Positions 1-7,354 of a stretch of DNA of 64,000 bases are shown in pieces. The position numbers and the translations under genes were made by a program. Positions within the stretch are counted from its first letter, which is position 1. Each line of letters begins with the position of its first letter. The stretch lies in the NCBI RefSeq assembly GCF_001468465.1, contig NZ_LNSA01000016.1:1-64000 (forward strand), read 5' to 3'. The notes below the pieces were generated by a model. That model searched no databases and was not told the origin of the DNA. It worked only from the letters and a program-made list of their open reading frames with translations. The DNA is from Sphingopyxis sp. H115 (GTDB lineage: Bacteria > Pseudomonadota > Alphaproteobacteria > Sphingomonadales > Sphingomonadaceae).

Positions 1-1
1 C

Positions 2-310
2 CCACACCCCGCGAATGTCCCCGGCCCCTTCTATGTCGAGGACGGCTGCTGCATCAGTTGCGGCGTCTGGGAAGACGTCGCCCCCGACCTGCTCGCATGG
101 TTGGAGAACGAAGATGTTCCGCATTGCTACGTCCAGCGCCAGCCCGAAACCGACGCGGAGTTCGAACAGATGATGGAAGCGATGCAGGTCGGCGAAGTTG
201 ACTGCATCCGCGTCCACGCCTGCAAGCCCGACTGGATCGAGCGCTTGCGCAAAGAGGGTTTGGGTGATCAGATCGATCCCGAAAGCGGGCCGCTGCCAAG
301 GCGGGTGTAA
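2..310 (+). CDS. Ferredoxin-like protein, 5' end missing
   Basis: The reading frame is open from the left edge of the window, so the true start lies upstream. The visible C-terminal part of about 102 residues has the pattern FYVEDGCCISCGVWEDVAPDL, then HCYVQRQPET and an EQMMEAMQ...CIRVHA stretch. This resembles the small single-cluster ferredoxin-like proteins in which a Cys-x2-Cys group near the start and a later Cys bind iron-sulfur and which end in a helix rich in E and M. Such proteins are soluble electron carriers or accessory proteins. The cysteines CC..C and the later C of CIRVHAC are visible, but the full set cannot be checked because the N-terminus is cut. A DUF2199 gene follows 26 bases downstream on the same strand. 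The assignment is by motif only. Confidence 0.6.
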   Translation, partial: PHPANVPGPFYVEDGCCISCGVWEDVAPDLLAWLENEDVPHCYVQRQPETDAEFEQMMEAMQVGEVDCIRVHACKPDWIERLRKEGLGDQIDPESGPLPRRV

Positions 311-336
311 TGCGGCGCCATTCGGAGACAGAATAG

Positions 337-930
337 ATGGCCGGACGCGGTCTTTTCGGAAAACTCTTCGGACGGCGCCAGCCGTCCGCGCTTGAAATTC
401 TGCAATCTGCCCAATGGAAATGCGCGAACTGCGATGCCGACCATGAGGGCATGTTCGACATCGGCTCGCGAGCACCCGACCATTGGGGCAAGGCTGAAGA
501 ACTCGAACCCAATAGCGCGCTACGCCTCGATGGCGATTTCCTGTCCGAAGATTTCTGCGTGATCGGCGGCGAGCATTTCTTCGTCCGCTGCGTCTTCGAC
601 ATCCCCGTCCACGGAATGGCCGAAAAATTCGGCTACGGCGTCTGGTCGACCCTCTCGCGCGAGAATTTCGACCGCTACGTCGATGGCTTCGACGATGGCA
701 AATACAGCGACATGGGGCCGTGGTGGGGCTGGTTCGGAAACAGCCTCAAGGGCTTTCCCGAGACGATCAACCAGGGCTGCCGGGTCCATCCGCAATTGGG
801 ACGGCAGCGGCCGGTGATCAGCCTTGACGATGGGGATCACGAATTGGCGATCGCCCAGCATGACGGGATCAGCCCGGAGCGTCTTCTCGAACTCTATGCC
901 GAATATGGTCACGCGCCCGGCGGAGGCTGA
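337..930 (+). CDS. DUF2199 domain-containing protein
   Basis: A 197-residue soluble protein with no signal peptide or membrane segment. After a short basic start (GRGLFGKLFGRR) it shows WKCANCDADHEGMFDIGSR, then APDHW and a long acidic middle containing EDFCVIGGEHFFVRC. This CxxC-plus-APxxW arrangement is typical of the DUF2199 family, whose members are often annotated as uncharacterised and may bind zinc through the CxxC. The C-terminal half contains FPETINQGCRVHPQ and a closing helix. Function is unknown. It lies 26 bases after the ferredoxin-like gene and may be co-transcribed with it. The ATG at 337 is the only good start; no strong ribosome-binding site is obvious. Confidence 0.75.
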   Translation: MAGRGLFGKLFGRRQPSALEILQSAQWKCANCDADHEGMFDIGSRAPDHWGKAEELEPNSALRLDGDFLSEDFCVIGGEHFFVRCVFDIPVHGMAEKFGYGVWSTLSRENFDRYVDGFDDGKYSDMGPWWGWFGNSLKGFPETINQGCRVHPQLGRQRPVISLDDGDHELAIAQHDGISPERLLELYAEYGHAPGGG

Positions 931-999
931 TTACGGGGATCGGGCGTTGTTGCACCTGTCACCGTAACTACACCGTAATCTCGAAAACGACGAGGAAAT

Positions 1000-1025
1000 C
1001 GACCAAGAGTTAGCTCTCTTGGTCG
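1000..1025. other. Ten-base-pair hairpin at the end of the small membrane ORF
   Basis: CGACCAAGAG pairs perfectly with CTCTTGGTCG around a six-base loop. The stop codon of the minus-strand membrane peptide gene falls in the loop. There is no clear U-run after it on either strand, so it may be an RNA 3' stabiliser or weak terminator between the converging genes rather than a classical intrinsic terminator. Confidence 0.4.
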
Positions 1026-1174
1026 TCGCGATTACTCTCTCTCCAAGAACCGATTTGAATGGAAGGCAGCTTGTAATTGGCGCTGTCTTTGGGACAGCGG
1101 AGGGCCCAGATCAGGCTCTTCGAGGCAAGAGTCAGAAATGCTAGAGCGAAGATGACTTGGGCGACGTCGTTCAT
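1010..1174 (-). CDS. Small single-pass membrane peptide, 54 aa, unknown
   Basis: Begins MNDVAQVIFALAFLTLASKS with one clear hydrophobic segment of about 18 residues, followed by a polar tail with SANYKLPSIQ and a strongly charged end (ESNRDDQES). It starts 7 bases after the stop of the ribbon-helix-helix gene on the same strand, which suggests co-transcription. No strong Shine-Dalgarno sequence is seen, so translation may depend on coupling. A longer reading starting at 1228 is possible but would overlap the upstream gene by 47 bases. It is not recognised as a known family. It could be a membrane toxin-like peptide or simply a small orphan protein, and existence as a real gene is not certain. 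Confidence 0.4.
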   Translation of the reverse strand: MNDVAQVIFALAFLTLASKSLIWALRCPKDSANYKLPSIQIGSWRESNRDDQES

Positions 1175-1181
1175 CGCTATC

Positions 1182-1745
1182 TCAGAAAGGAACATCATCA
1201 TCGAGATCATCACTGGAGCCCTTGCCACTCCACGACTTCACCCTGTTCCAATTAGGAAGTTGATCTTTGGGAAGTTCGCCTGCTGCAACACCTTTGAACT
1301 TATCCCAATTTTCGCGGAGGCGGTCCCGAATTAGCGACGACGGGTTGGTCTCCCACGACCATTCACCAGAACTGTTATATCTGCCTTTCCACACATAGCC
1401 GTTCTCTTTGACCAGTTTCCAAATCAGTTGTTCGTCGTGTGCAAGAAGTGCTGGCGCAATCAGGGCGAGCGCCACCAGCCTGTCAGCTTCGTCCACCTCC
1501 CAAAGCTCGCTCGACTTCTCGCTTATGGTGACGTGGCGAGAATTATCGAAATCTTCAAATTCGAGCACTTCAGGAAGTTCAACGTTTTTCAGCGCCTCGG
1601 CGACCGCCCACTCGACGAAACTGCTCTTCGTGCGACGCTGGGCACGCGAAGCGAGCTCGCACAGATAATTGAGCTTCGGATCGAAGCGCACGGTTACTGT
1701 CTCCGTGCGATTGAGTTTTGCGCCGCCAGCCCGTGCCAATGTCAC
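1182..1745 (-). CDS. Ribbon-helix-helix-type hypothetical protein
   Basis: A 187-residue protein. Residues about 11-52 read TETVTVRFDPKLNYLCELAS then a basic RAQRRTKSSFVEWAVAEAL helix, which fits a MetJ/Arc/CopG-like ribbon-helix-helix DNA-binding fold. The rest is acidic and helical, with DEADRLVALALIAPALL and a tryptophan-rich part (WKGRYNSSGEWSWE), and ends in an acidic DDLDDDVPF tail. No known partner family is recognised. A perfect 7-bp inverted repeat lies about 47 bases upstream and could be its operator. Base composition in and around the gene is near 52% GC in a 60-base sample, clearly below the neighbours, which suggests transfer. A small membrane peptide gene follows directly downstream. 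Confidence 0.6.
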   Translation of the reverse strand: MTLARAGGAKLNRTETVTVRFDPKLNYLCELASRAQRRTKSSFVEWAVAEALKNVELPEVLEFEDFDNSRHVTISEKSSELWEVDEADRLVALALIAPALLAHDEQLIWKLVKENGYVWKGRYNSSGEWSWETNPSSLIRDRLRENWDKFKGVAAGELPKDQLPNWNRVKSWSGKGSSDDLDDDVPF

Positions 1746-1791
1746 TTCTCCGAATCGCGGGGACTTACCGCCTCTGCATTCTCTATCACCG

Positions 1792-1816
1792 CACGTGTTG
1801 CTTTACAATACACGTG
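1792..1816. promoter_or_regulatory. Candidate operator: CACGTGT-N11-ACACGTG
   Basis: A perfect 7-bp inverted repeat with an 11-base AT-rich spacer, in the AT-rich leader of the ribbon-helix-helix gene, about 47 bases upstream of its start. Ribbon-helix-helix proteins commonly autoregulate by binding such repeats. That this is the operator is inference from position and symmetry only. Confidence 0.4.
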
Positions 1817-1930
1817 ATGCAATCCCACACGGAAATTTTAAGTTGCGATTTCGGTAGCAGTTTGACCCCAAATCCCGCCACATATCACAGGCATTCGGCC
1901 TCACCCCCACACCATGCTACACTCCCATCC

Positions 1931-2320
1931 ATGCGCGCCCGGAACCCCCTCTACGTCATGACCAAGCCGCCGCCGGAGGTGCAGGCGCAGATCGCCGCGC
2001 TGCCGCGCAACGACCCCGGACGCGGACCCGACCTCCTCCATGTCACGCTCATCTCGCTCTACGACCTCCACTATGCGCCGCCCGAATGGCTGCCCGCGAC
2101 CATCGCCGCGCTCGATACCTTCGTCGCGGCGCCCTTTCCGCTCCGCTTCGACCGGATCGAGAACCGCAAGGCGGTGACGCTGCGCACGCGCGGGCCGCTC
2201 GCCGGGGCGCGGGCGTTCCGGGAGGCGCCCGGACGACGGCGCGGCTTTTCAGCCCTGACCTCCCACCCGCGAAAAAACGCTTTCCTACATTGCTCCGCCA
2301 TGCTTCAAACTGGCGGATGA
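1931..2320 (+). pseudogene. Decayed tandem copy of the 2H phosphoesterase gene
   Basis: The first 99 codons match the intact gene that starts at 2477, with 11 amino-acid differences by direct count. After about codon 99 the similarity stops abruptly (at about 2227) and the frame continues into unrelated sequence, ending in HCSAMLQTGG. The copy keeps the first HxT motif (HVTL, residues 37-40) but has lost the second one needed for catalysis. The roughly 20 bases upstream of the start codon are also similar in both copies, which points to a duplication that included the leader. It is a 3'-truncated duplicate and not expected to be active. Confidence 0.75.
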
Positions 2321-2476
2321 GCAGCATCCTTTCCTTCGCGCCGCGCCGACCGCCCCGACCGGCCGGGCAGGGGATCGCCACTGGGCTGACCTTTCCTGAC
2401 CTTTGGATGCGCAGGGCCGGCGGTCTCGGCCCGCCCCCGGTCGTCATCGCCCCGCCTCCATGCTAGATTCCCGCCC

Positions 2477-3004
2477 ATGCGCGCCCGGAACCCCCTCTAC
2501 GTTATGGCCAAGCCGCCGCCGGAGGTGCAGGCGCAGATTGCCGCGCTGCCGCGCAACGATCCATCACGCGGCCCCGACCTCCTCCATGTCACGCTCATCT
2601 CGCTCTACGACCTGCACCATGTGCCGCCCGAGTGGCTGCCCGCGACGATCGCCGCGCTGGACAGCTTTGCCGCACCGCCCTTTCCGCTCCGCTTCGACCG
2701 GATCGAGAACCGCAAGGCGGTGACGCTGCGCACCCGCGAGCCGCTGGCCGAGGCGCGGGCGTTCCAGAAGGCGCTGGTGAACCATCTGCTGCGCGAGAAA
2801 GCGCCGATCATGGACGGCACCACCCCCGAACCGCACATCACGATCAATTATCGCGGCGACCGGCTGGGTTCGCAGACATTGAACGCGCCAAAATTGCCGC
2901 CGATCGGCTGGACGGTCGATGAGATCATCCTCACCGAAAGCATCGTCGGCAAGACCACGCATGTCGAACATGGCCGCTGGTCGCTGCGCGCGGACGCCGC
3001 CTGA
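2477..3004 (+). CDS. 2'-5' RNA ligase family (2H phosphoesterase) protein
   Basis: A 175-residue protein with the two HxT/S motifs that define the 2H phosphoesterase superfamily: HVTL at residues 37-40 and HITI at about 120-123, followed by NYRGD. Members hydrolyse or form 2'-5' or cyclic phosphodiester bonds in RNA or small nucleotides; the substrate here is not known. The length fits a LigT/ThpR-like single domain. The N-terminal RNPLYVMAKPPPEV segment is the usual first strand. An almost identical but truncated copy lies directly upstream. The next plus-strand gene begins 80 bases later. It could act in RNA repair or tRNA metabolism, but nothing nearby confirms this. Confidence 0.8.
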   Translation: MRARNPLYVMAKPPPEVQAQIAALPRNDPSRGPDLLHVTLISLYDLHHVPPEWLPATIAALDSFAAPPFPLRFDRIENRKAVTLRTREPLAEARAFQKALVNHLLREKAPIMDGTTPEPHITINYRGDRLGSQTLNAPKLPPIGWTVDEIILTESIVGKTTHVEHGRWSLRADAA

Positions 3005-3084
3005 CCGTCAGCCCCATCCTATTTCGCACACCCCACCCCCAAAACCCCTTTCCTAAAAAAAACCCGTCCGGTTCATCCTGCTGG

Positions 3085-3342
3085 ATGAAGCACGACAAGA
3101 CCCTCACCGCCCTTCGCGCCCGCGCGCAAAATGCGAACAAGGCGCGCAATCCCGCTCGCATCACCAAGGCGCGCCGGGCCCCGCCCGACGACACGCGCCC
3201 GCTCGGCTCGGCGAACGACTTCGTCCCCGGCTCCCCGCGCGAACGCCGCGACGGCTGGACCCCCGAAAAGCAGGTCGAATTCATCGATGCGCTCGGCGAA
3301 TGCGGCTGCGTGACCGCGTGCGAGCGCGTCGGCCTTTTGTGA
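3085..3342 (+). pseudogene. Truncated helix-turn-helix-like protein
   Basis: The 85-residue product is very basic at its N-terminus, then reads RRDGWTPEKQVEFIDALGEC followed by GCVTACERVGLL and a stop. The pattern of a GWTPE...FxxALxExGxVxxACxxxGxS stretch is common to larger sphingomonad proteins with an N-terminal HTH-like part, in which it continues into an SxxSAYxLRR helix. Here the recognition helix is missing and a residue appears lost before CERVGL. This suggests a remnant of a longer gene; it could also be a short intact orphan. The comparison is from memory of the family. No good ribosome-binding site precedes the ATG. Confidence 0.4.
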
Positions 3343-3471
3343 CCTTCCGGCCCCGGCGGCGCGTGCAGCAGTCGCCCCACCCCCGCACGATGCTCCGCTC
3401 GCGCCCATGTGTGCCGCCTCCCCGCCCTCAGCCCGCTTGGCAAGCCCGGCGCCGCTGCCTAAGGCGGGGGC

Positions 3472-4164
3472 ATGAGCACGCATATCCTGATCACCGGCGC
3501 CAGCCGCGGCATCGGCGCCGCGATCGCCGCAGCGCTGGCGGGCGGCGGCGCGCGCGTCGTCGCGCTGTCGAGCGCCGACGGCGACCTTGCCGACCCCGCC
3601 GCCCCCGACCGGCTGTGGCAATCGAGCCTCGACCGGCTGGACGGGCGCATCGACGTGCTGGTGAACAATGCCGGGGTGTTCGAGGCGAACCCGCTCGATG
3701 GCGCCGACGCCGACTGGCTCGCGAGCTGGAACCGCACGATGCAGGTCAATCTGACTGCGAGCGCGCAGCTCTGCCGCCACGCGGTACGCCACTGGCAGGC
3801 GCGCGGATCGGGCGGGCGCATCGTCAATATCGCGAGCCGCGCGGCCTATCGCGGCGACAGCCCCGCGCACTGGCATTATGCGGCATCGAAAGCGGGCATG
3901 GTCGCGATGACCAAGACGATCGCGCGCGCCTATGCAAAGGACGGCATCCTCGCCTTTGCCATCTGCCCCGGCTTCACGATGACGGGCATGGCCGACGACT
4001 ATCTGGAAAGCCGCGGCGGCGACAAATTGCTCGCCGACATTCCGCTGGGGCGCGTCGCGATGCCGGACGAGGTCGGCGAAATGGCGCGCTGGTGCGCGAT
4101 GCAGGCGCCCGCGTCGATGACCGGCGCGGTGCTCGACGTCAACGGCGCGAGCTATGTGCGCTAG
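3472..4164 (+). CDS. SDR family NAD(P)-dependent oxidoreductase
   Basis: A 230-residue classical short-chain dehydrogenase/reductase. The cofactor motif TGASRGIG is at residues 8-15, NNAG at 65-68, the catalytic Ser at 122 in NIASR, and Tyr136-x3-Lys140 in YAASK. The C-terminal CPGFTMTGM and substrate loop are as in FabG-like enzymes. It oxidises or reduces a hydroxy/keto group with NAD(P); the substrate cannot be deduced. A strong purine-rich ribosome-binding site (AAGGCGGGGG) lies just before the ATG. The stop codon TAG is followed directly by the ATG of prmA, so the two genes are translationally coupled and probably one transcript. Confidence 0.85.
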   Translation: MSTHILITGASRGIGAAIAAALAGGGARVVALSSADGDLADPAAPDRLWQSSLDRLDGRIDVLVNNAGVFEANPLDGADADWLASWNRTMQVNLTASAQLCRHAVRHWQARGSGGRIVNIASRAAYRGDSPAHWHYAASKAGMVAMTKTIARAYAKDGILAFAICPGFTMTGMADDYLESRGGDKLLADIPLGRVAMPDEVGEMARWCAMQAPASMTGAVLDVNGASYVR

Positions 4165-5136
4165 ATGAGCTGGATCGTCTCGCTCCCCTGCACCCGCGCC
4201 GAGGCCGAGGCGCTGTCGGGCGAAATCCCCGAACTCGACGCGCTGCCCGAAGCCCCCGTCGTCGTGACGCGCGAGATCGACGAGGATGCGGGGCGCTGGC
4301 AGCTTGACGCCTATCTCGACGATCGGCCCGGCGCGGCGCTCCTCGCGCTCCTCCAGTCGTTCGTGCCGAGCGCCAAAGGGGTGAAACCCACCGTCGAGCG
4401 ATTGCCCGAGGAGGATTGGGTCACGCTGTCGCAGCAGGGGCTCGAACCCGTGCGCGCGGGGCGCTTTTTCGTCCATACAAGCAGCCACGCCGACCGCGTG
4501 CCGGCGGGCACCACCGCCTTCCTGATCGACGCGAGCCAGGCGTTCGGGACCGGCGGCCACGACACCACCGCGGGCTGCCTCGCCATGCTCGACCGGCTGG
4601 CGCGGCGGGGCGCCGCCCCGCGCAACATCGCCGACATCGGCACCGGCACCGGGCTGCTCGCCTTTGCCGGACTTGCGCTGTGGCCGCGCGCGCGGATAAT
4701 CGCGTCGGATATCGACCCCGCGAGCATTTTCGTGACGCGCGATAATGCCGCGATCAACGGCGTGCCGCTGGGCCGAGGCGGCGGGCGGCTGGCGCTCGCG
4801 GTCGCGCCGGGCACCGACCATCCCGCGATCCGCCACCGCGCGCCCTATGACCTTGTCATCGCGAATATCCTCGCGGGGCCGCTGATCACGCTCGCGCCCG
4901 ATATCGCCGCCGTGACCGCCCCGGGCGGCCACGCGATCCTTGCCGGGCTGATCGCGCGCCAGATGGAGCCGGTCCTCGCCGCCTACCGAGCGCAGGGCTT
5001 CCGCCTCGCCGCGCGCGGCGGCAGCGCCGAATGGCCGTGCCTGCTGCTCGTCAAGCGCCGTCGTTACGGCTGGCGCCGCAAGGAACGCGCCTTCCACCGC
5101 TCGGACCCGGCGGACGCCAGTTTCGGGAGTTGGTAG
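4165..5136 (+). CDS. prmA: Ribosomal protein L11 methyltransferase
   Basis: A 323-residue protein of the PrmA family, which trimethylates lysine and N-terminal residues of ribosomal protein L11 using S-adenosylmethionine. The N-terminal third is the L11-binding domain and the C-terminal part the Rossmann methyltransferase domain. Diagnostic pieces are FGTGGHDTT, the SAM motif ADIGTGTGLLAF, a SDIDP acidic loop and the catalytic IANILAGPL. It starts immediately after the stop of the SDR gene. Its stop is only three bases from the stop of convergent phhA. The C-terminus carries a basic extension (RRRYGWRRKERAFHR) as in other alphaproteobacterial PrmA proteins. Confidence 0.92.
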   Translation: MSWIVSLPCTRAEAEALSGEIPELDALPEAPVVVTREIDEDAGRWQLDAYLDDRPGAALLALLQSFVPSAKGVKPTVERLPEEDWVTLSQQGLEPVRAGRFFVHTSSHADRVPAGTTAFLIDASQAFGTGGHDTTAGCLAMLDRLARRGAAPRNIADIGTGTGLLAFAGLALWPRARIIASDIDPASIFVTRDNAAINGVPLGRGGGRLALAVAPGTDHPAIRHRAPYDLVIANILAGPLITLAPDIAAVTAPGGHAILAGLIARQMEPVLAAYRAQGFRLAARGGSAEWPCLLLVKRRRYGWRRKERAFHRSDPADASFGSW

Positions 5137-5139
5137 GGG

Positions 5140-6009
5140 TCAGGCCTTCGCCGTCGCATAGTCCTGCGTGCCGCGGGTCATCACCGCGTCGCTCGGCAGG
5201 ATATCGGCGATCGGGATCGGCGGCAGCGCGGCGTTCGCGGCATAGAGCGGCGCGAAGTCGGTGTTCACGGTCACGTCGAGCAGCTGATCGAGGCTGTCGA
5301 TCACGAAATAATTCTGCTGGAAATCGTCGATCCGGTAGTCGGTCCTCATCACCCGCGCGAGGTCGAAGCCGATGCGGTTCGGACTGTCGCTGTCGAGCGC
5401 GAAGACGCTTTCGGCGTAGGAGGACACGATGCCCGCGCCATAGATGCGCAAAGCTCCGTCCTCGCGGATCAGGCCGAATTCAACCGTATACCAATATAGC
5501 CGCGCGAGCTGTTTCAGCGCATCGAACTTCAGGCTGCGCAGACCCCCTTCGCCATAAGCGACCATATAATCGGCGAACACCGGGTCGGCGAGCATCGGGA
5601 CATGGCCGAAGACGTCGTGAAAAACGTCGGGTTCCTGCAGATAGTCAAGCTGGTCGGGCGTGCGGATGAAATTGCCTGCGGGAAAACGCCGGTTCGCAAG
5701 ATGGTCGAAAAACACGTCGTCGGGCACCAGCCCCGGCACCGCGACGACCTGCCACCCCGTCGCCGCCATCAGCCGCGCGTTGAGTTCGCGGTAATCGGGG
5801 ATCCCCGGCTTTTCGAGCTTGAGCACGTCGATGCCGCGCAAAAAGGCCTCGGCCGCGCGGCCGGGCAGCATCGCCGACTGGCGGGCGAACAGGCGGTCCC
5901 ACATCGCATGCTCGTCGGCGGTAAAGGCGTCCCAATTTTGCGGAATCGTCCAGTCGGCCGCGGCGCCCGGCGGCGGCGTTTCGTGGACGTGGGTAAACTG
6001 GCTTTCCAT
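5140..6009 (-). CDS. phhA: Phenylalanine 4-monooxygenase
   Basis: A 289-residue bacterial-type phenylalanine hydroxylase, a cytosolic pterin-dependent iron enzyme that converts phenylalanine to tyrosine. It has the catalytic domain only, without the regulatory ACT domain of animal enzymes. The iron ligands are visible: His131 and His136 in FHDVFGH and Glu177 in YWYTVEFG. Other family pieces are PDYRELNARL and the pterin-side GLIRED. It lies 39 bases downstream of modC on the same strand, so read-through is possible, but a palindrome at 6034-6047 in that gap suggests separate control. No pterin dehydratase (phhB) gene is seen in the window. Confidence 0.93.
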   Translation of the reverse strand: MESQFTHVHETPPPGAAADWTIPQNWDAFTADEHAMWDRLFARQSAMLPGRAAEAFLRGIDVLKLEKPGIPDYRELNARLMAATGWQVVAVPGLVPDDVFFDHLANRRFPAGNFIRTPDQLDYLQEPDVFHDVFGHVPMLADPVFADYMVAYGEGGLRSLKFDALKQLARLYWYTVEFGLIREDGALRIYGAGIVSSYAESVFALDSDSPNRIGFDLARVMRTDYRIDDFQQNYFVIDSLDQLLDVTVNTDFAPLYAANAALPPIPIADILPSDAVMTRGTQDYATAKA

Positions 6010-6033
6010 GGGCAGGCTTCTATCACAAATATG

Positions 6034-6047
6034 GTTTCAAGTGAAAC
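6034..6047. promoter_or_regulatory. Palindrome GTTTCA-AG-TGAAAC upstream of phhA
   Basis: A perfect 6-bp inverted repeat with a two-base centre, placed between the stop of modC and the start of phhA, about 25 bases from the phhA ATG. The surrounding bases are AT-rich compared with the rest of the window. It is a plausible binding site for a dimeric regulator of phhA; the regulator is not identified. Confidence 0.4.
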
Positions 6048-6048
6048 T

Positions 6049-6669
6049 TTATTCGCCGATCGCGACGACCGACGTAGCGAGCCGGTCGACCTCGGCGCGG
6101 TCGTGGCTGACATAGAGAATGGGGAGTTTGAGGTCGTCGCGAATCCGCTCGATCACCGCCATGATGTCGCCGCGCCGCGCGGCGTCGAGCGACGCGAGCG
6201 GTTCGTCCATCAGCAGGATGTCGGGACCGGCGAGCAGCGCGCGGCCGATCGCGACACGCTGCGCCTCGCCGCCCGACAGGCTCTGCGGCCAGCGGCCCAG
6301 CAGATGGTCGATGCCGAGGAAGCCCACCGCCTCATCGAGCGTCATCCAGCGGTTCGCCGTCGGCGCAAGCTCGTGACCATAGGTCAGGTTCGCGCGCACG
6401 CGCTTGTGCGGAAACAGCCGCCCGTCCTGGAAGACATAGCCGATGCGCCGCGCCTCGGGCGGCAGGTCGGTCGCGGCGTCGAATAAAGTGCGGTCGCCGA
6501 TACGGATGTGGCCGCGGTCGGGGCGCAGCAGCCCCGCGACCATGTCCAATATGCTCGTCTTGCCCGCGCCCGACGGGCCGAACAGCGCGGTCAGTCCCGG
6601 TCCGGCGGTGAAACGCGCCGCGATCATCCGATCGCCGCGCCGCTTTTCGACGTCGATCTCAATCGTCAT
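6049..6669 (-). CDS. modC: Molybdate ABC transporter ATP-binding protein
   Basis: A 206-residue ABC ATPase that powers molybdate import with ModA and ModB. Walker A is GPSGAGKT at residues 31-38, the Q-loop is in YVFQDGRLFPH, the signature is LSGGEAQRVAIGRALL, Walker B is ILLMDEP and the switch His is in YVSHDR. It is shorter than the roughly 350-residue E. coli ModC because it lacks the C-terminal molybdate-binding (MOP/TOBE) domain, so it may not sense molybdate. The ATG at 6669 is chosen because it gives the normal domain start and an 11-base overlap with modB; longer readings upstream are only modB in another frame. Confidence 0.88.
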   Translation of the reverse strand: MTIEIDVEKRRGDRMIAARFTAGPGLTALFGPSGAGKTSILDMVAGLLRPDRGHIRIGDRTLFDAATDLPPEARRIGYVFQDGRLFPHKRVRANLTYGHELAPTANRWMTLDEAVGFLGIDHLLGRWPQSLSGGEAQRVAIGRALLAGPDILLMDEPLASLDAARRGDIMAVIERIRDDLKLPILYVSHDRAEVDRLATSVVAIGE

Positions 6670-7354
6670 GCGCGCGCCGTCCCACATGGCTTCGCCGCAC
6701 CAGCCATTCGGACGCGAGCAGCGCGCCGAGCGACAAAGCGACCGACAGCAGCGCGAGGCGCGTGACCATCGCCTCGCCGCCCGGCACCTGGAGCGCCGAA
6801 TAGATGGCGAGCGGCAATGTGCGCGTTTCGCCCGGAATGTTCGAGACGAAGGTGATCGTCGCGCCGAACTCGCCGATCGACCGCGCGAAGCCAAGCACGA
6901 GCGCGGCGAGGATGCCGGGAAGCGCAAGCGGCAGGCTGATCGTGCGAAAGGCGTGCCAGCGCCCAGCGCCGAGCGTGCGCGCCGCTCCCTCGAGCCGACG
7001 GTCGATCCCCTCGATCGACAGCCGCATCGCGCGCACCATCAGCGGCAGCGCCATGATCGCCGCGGCGAGCGCCGCGCCGGTCCAGCGGAACATCAATGTC
7101 ACCCCGAACCAGCGTTCGAGCCAGCCGCCGATCGGCCCCAACGGACCAAAAGCGATGAGCAGCAGCCAGCCGGTGACGACGGGCGGCAGTACGAGCGGCA
7201 GGTGGACGAGCGCATCGACGAGCATCCGGCCGGGAAAACGATAACGCGCAAGCGCCCATGCGATGACGAAGGCAAGTGGCAGCGTCGCGAGCACCGCCAA
7301 CCCGCCGACCTTGAGCGACAGCGCGACGATCCCCCATTCCTCCGCTGACAGCAT
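6659..7354 (-). CDS. modB: Molybdate ABC transporter permease
   Basis: A 231-residue inner-membrane permease with about five hydrophobic segments. The binding-protein-dependent transport signature that contacts ModC is seen as EGAARTLGAGRWHAFRTISLP (about 120-140), followed by SIGEFGATITFVSNIPGETR, a stretch typical of ModB. It starts on the last base of the modA stop (TGATG arrangement) and ends 11 bases inside modC, so modA, modB and modC are translationally coupled. Together with ModA and ModC it imports molybdate for molybdoenzymes such as the sulfite-oxidase-fold protein encoded near 56.4-57.2 kb. Confidence 0.9.
   Translation of the reverse strand: MLSAEEWGIVALSLKVGGLAVLATLPLAFVIAWALARYRFPGRMLVDALVHLPLVLPPVVTGWLLLIAFGPLGPIGGWLERWFGVTLMFRWTGAALAAAIMALPLMVRAMRLSIEGIDRRLEGAARTLGAGRWHAFRTISLPLALPGILAALVLGFARSIGEFGATITFVSNIPGETRTLPLAIYSALQVPGGEAMVTRLALLSVALSLGALLASEWLVRRSHVGRRAHDD

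Noticed and set aside
3073..5097. A 674-codon open frame on the minus strand across the SDR and prmA genes
   Set aside because: It is antisense to two genes with clear family motifs; its translation is low-complexity Ala/Arg/Gly/Asp, typical of antisense frames in GC-rich DNA.
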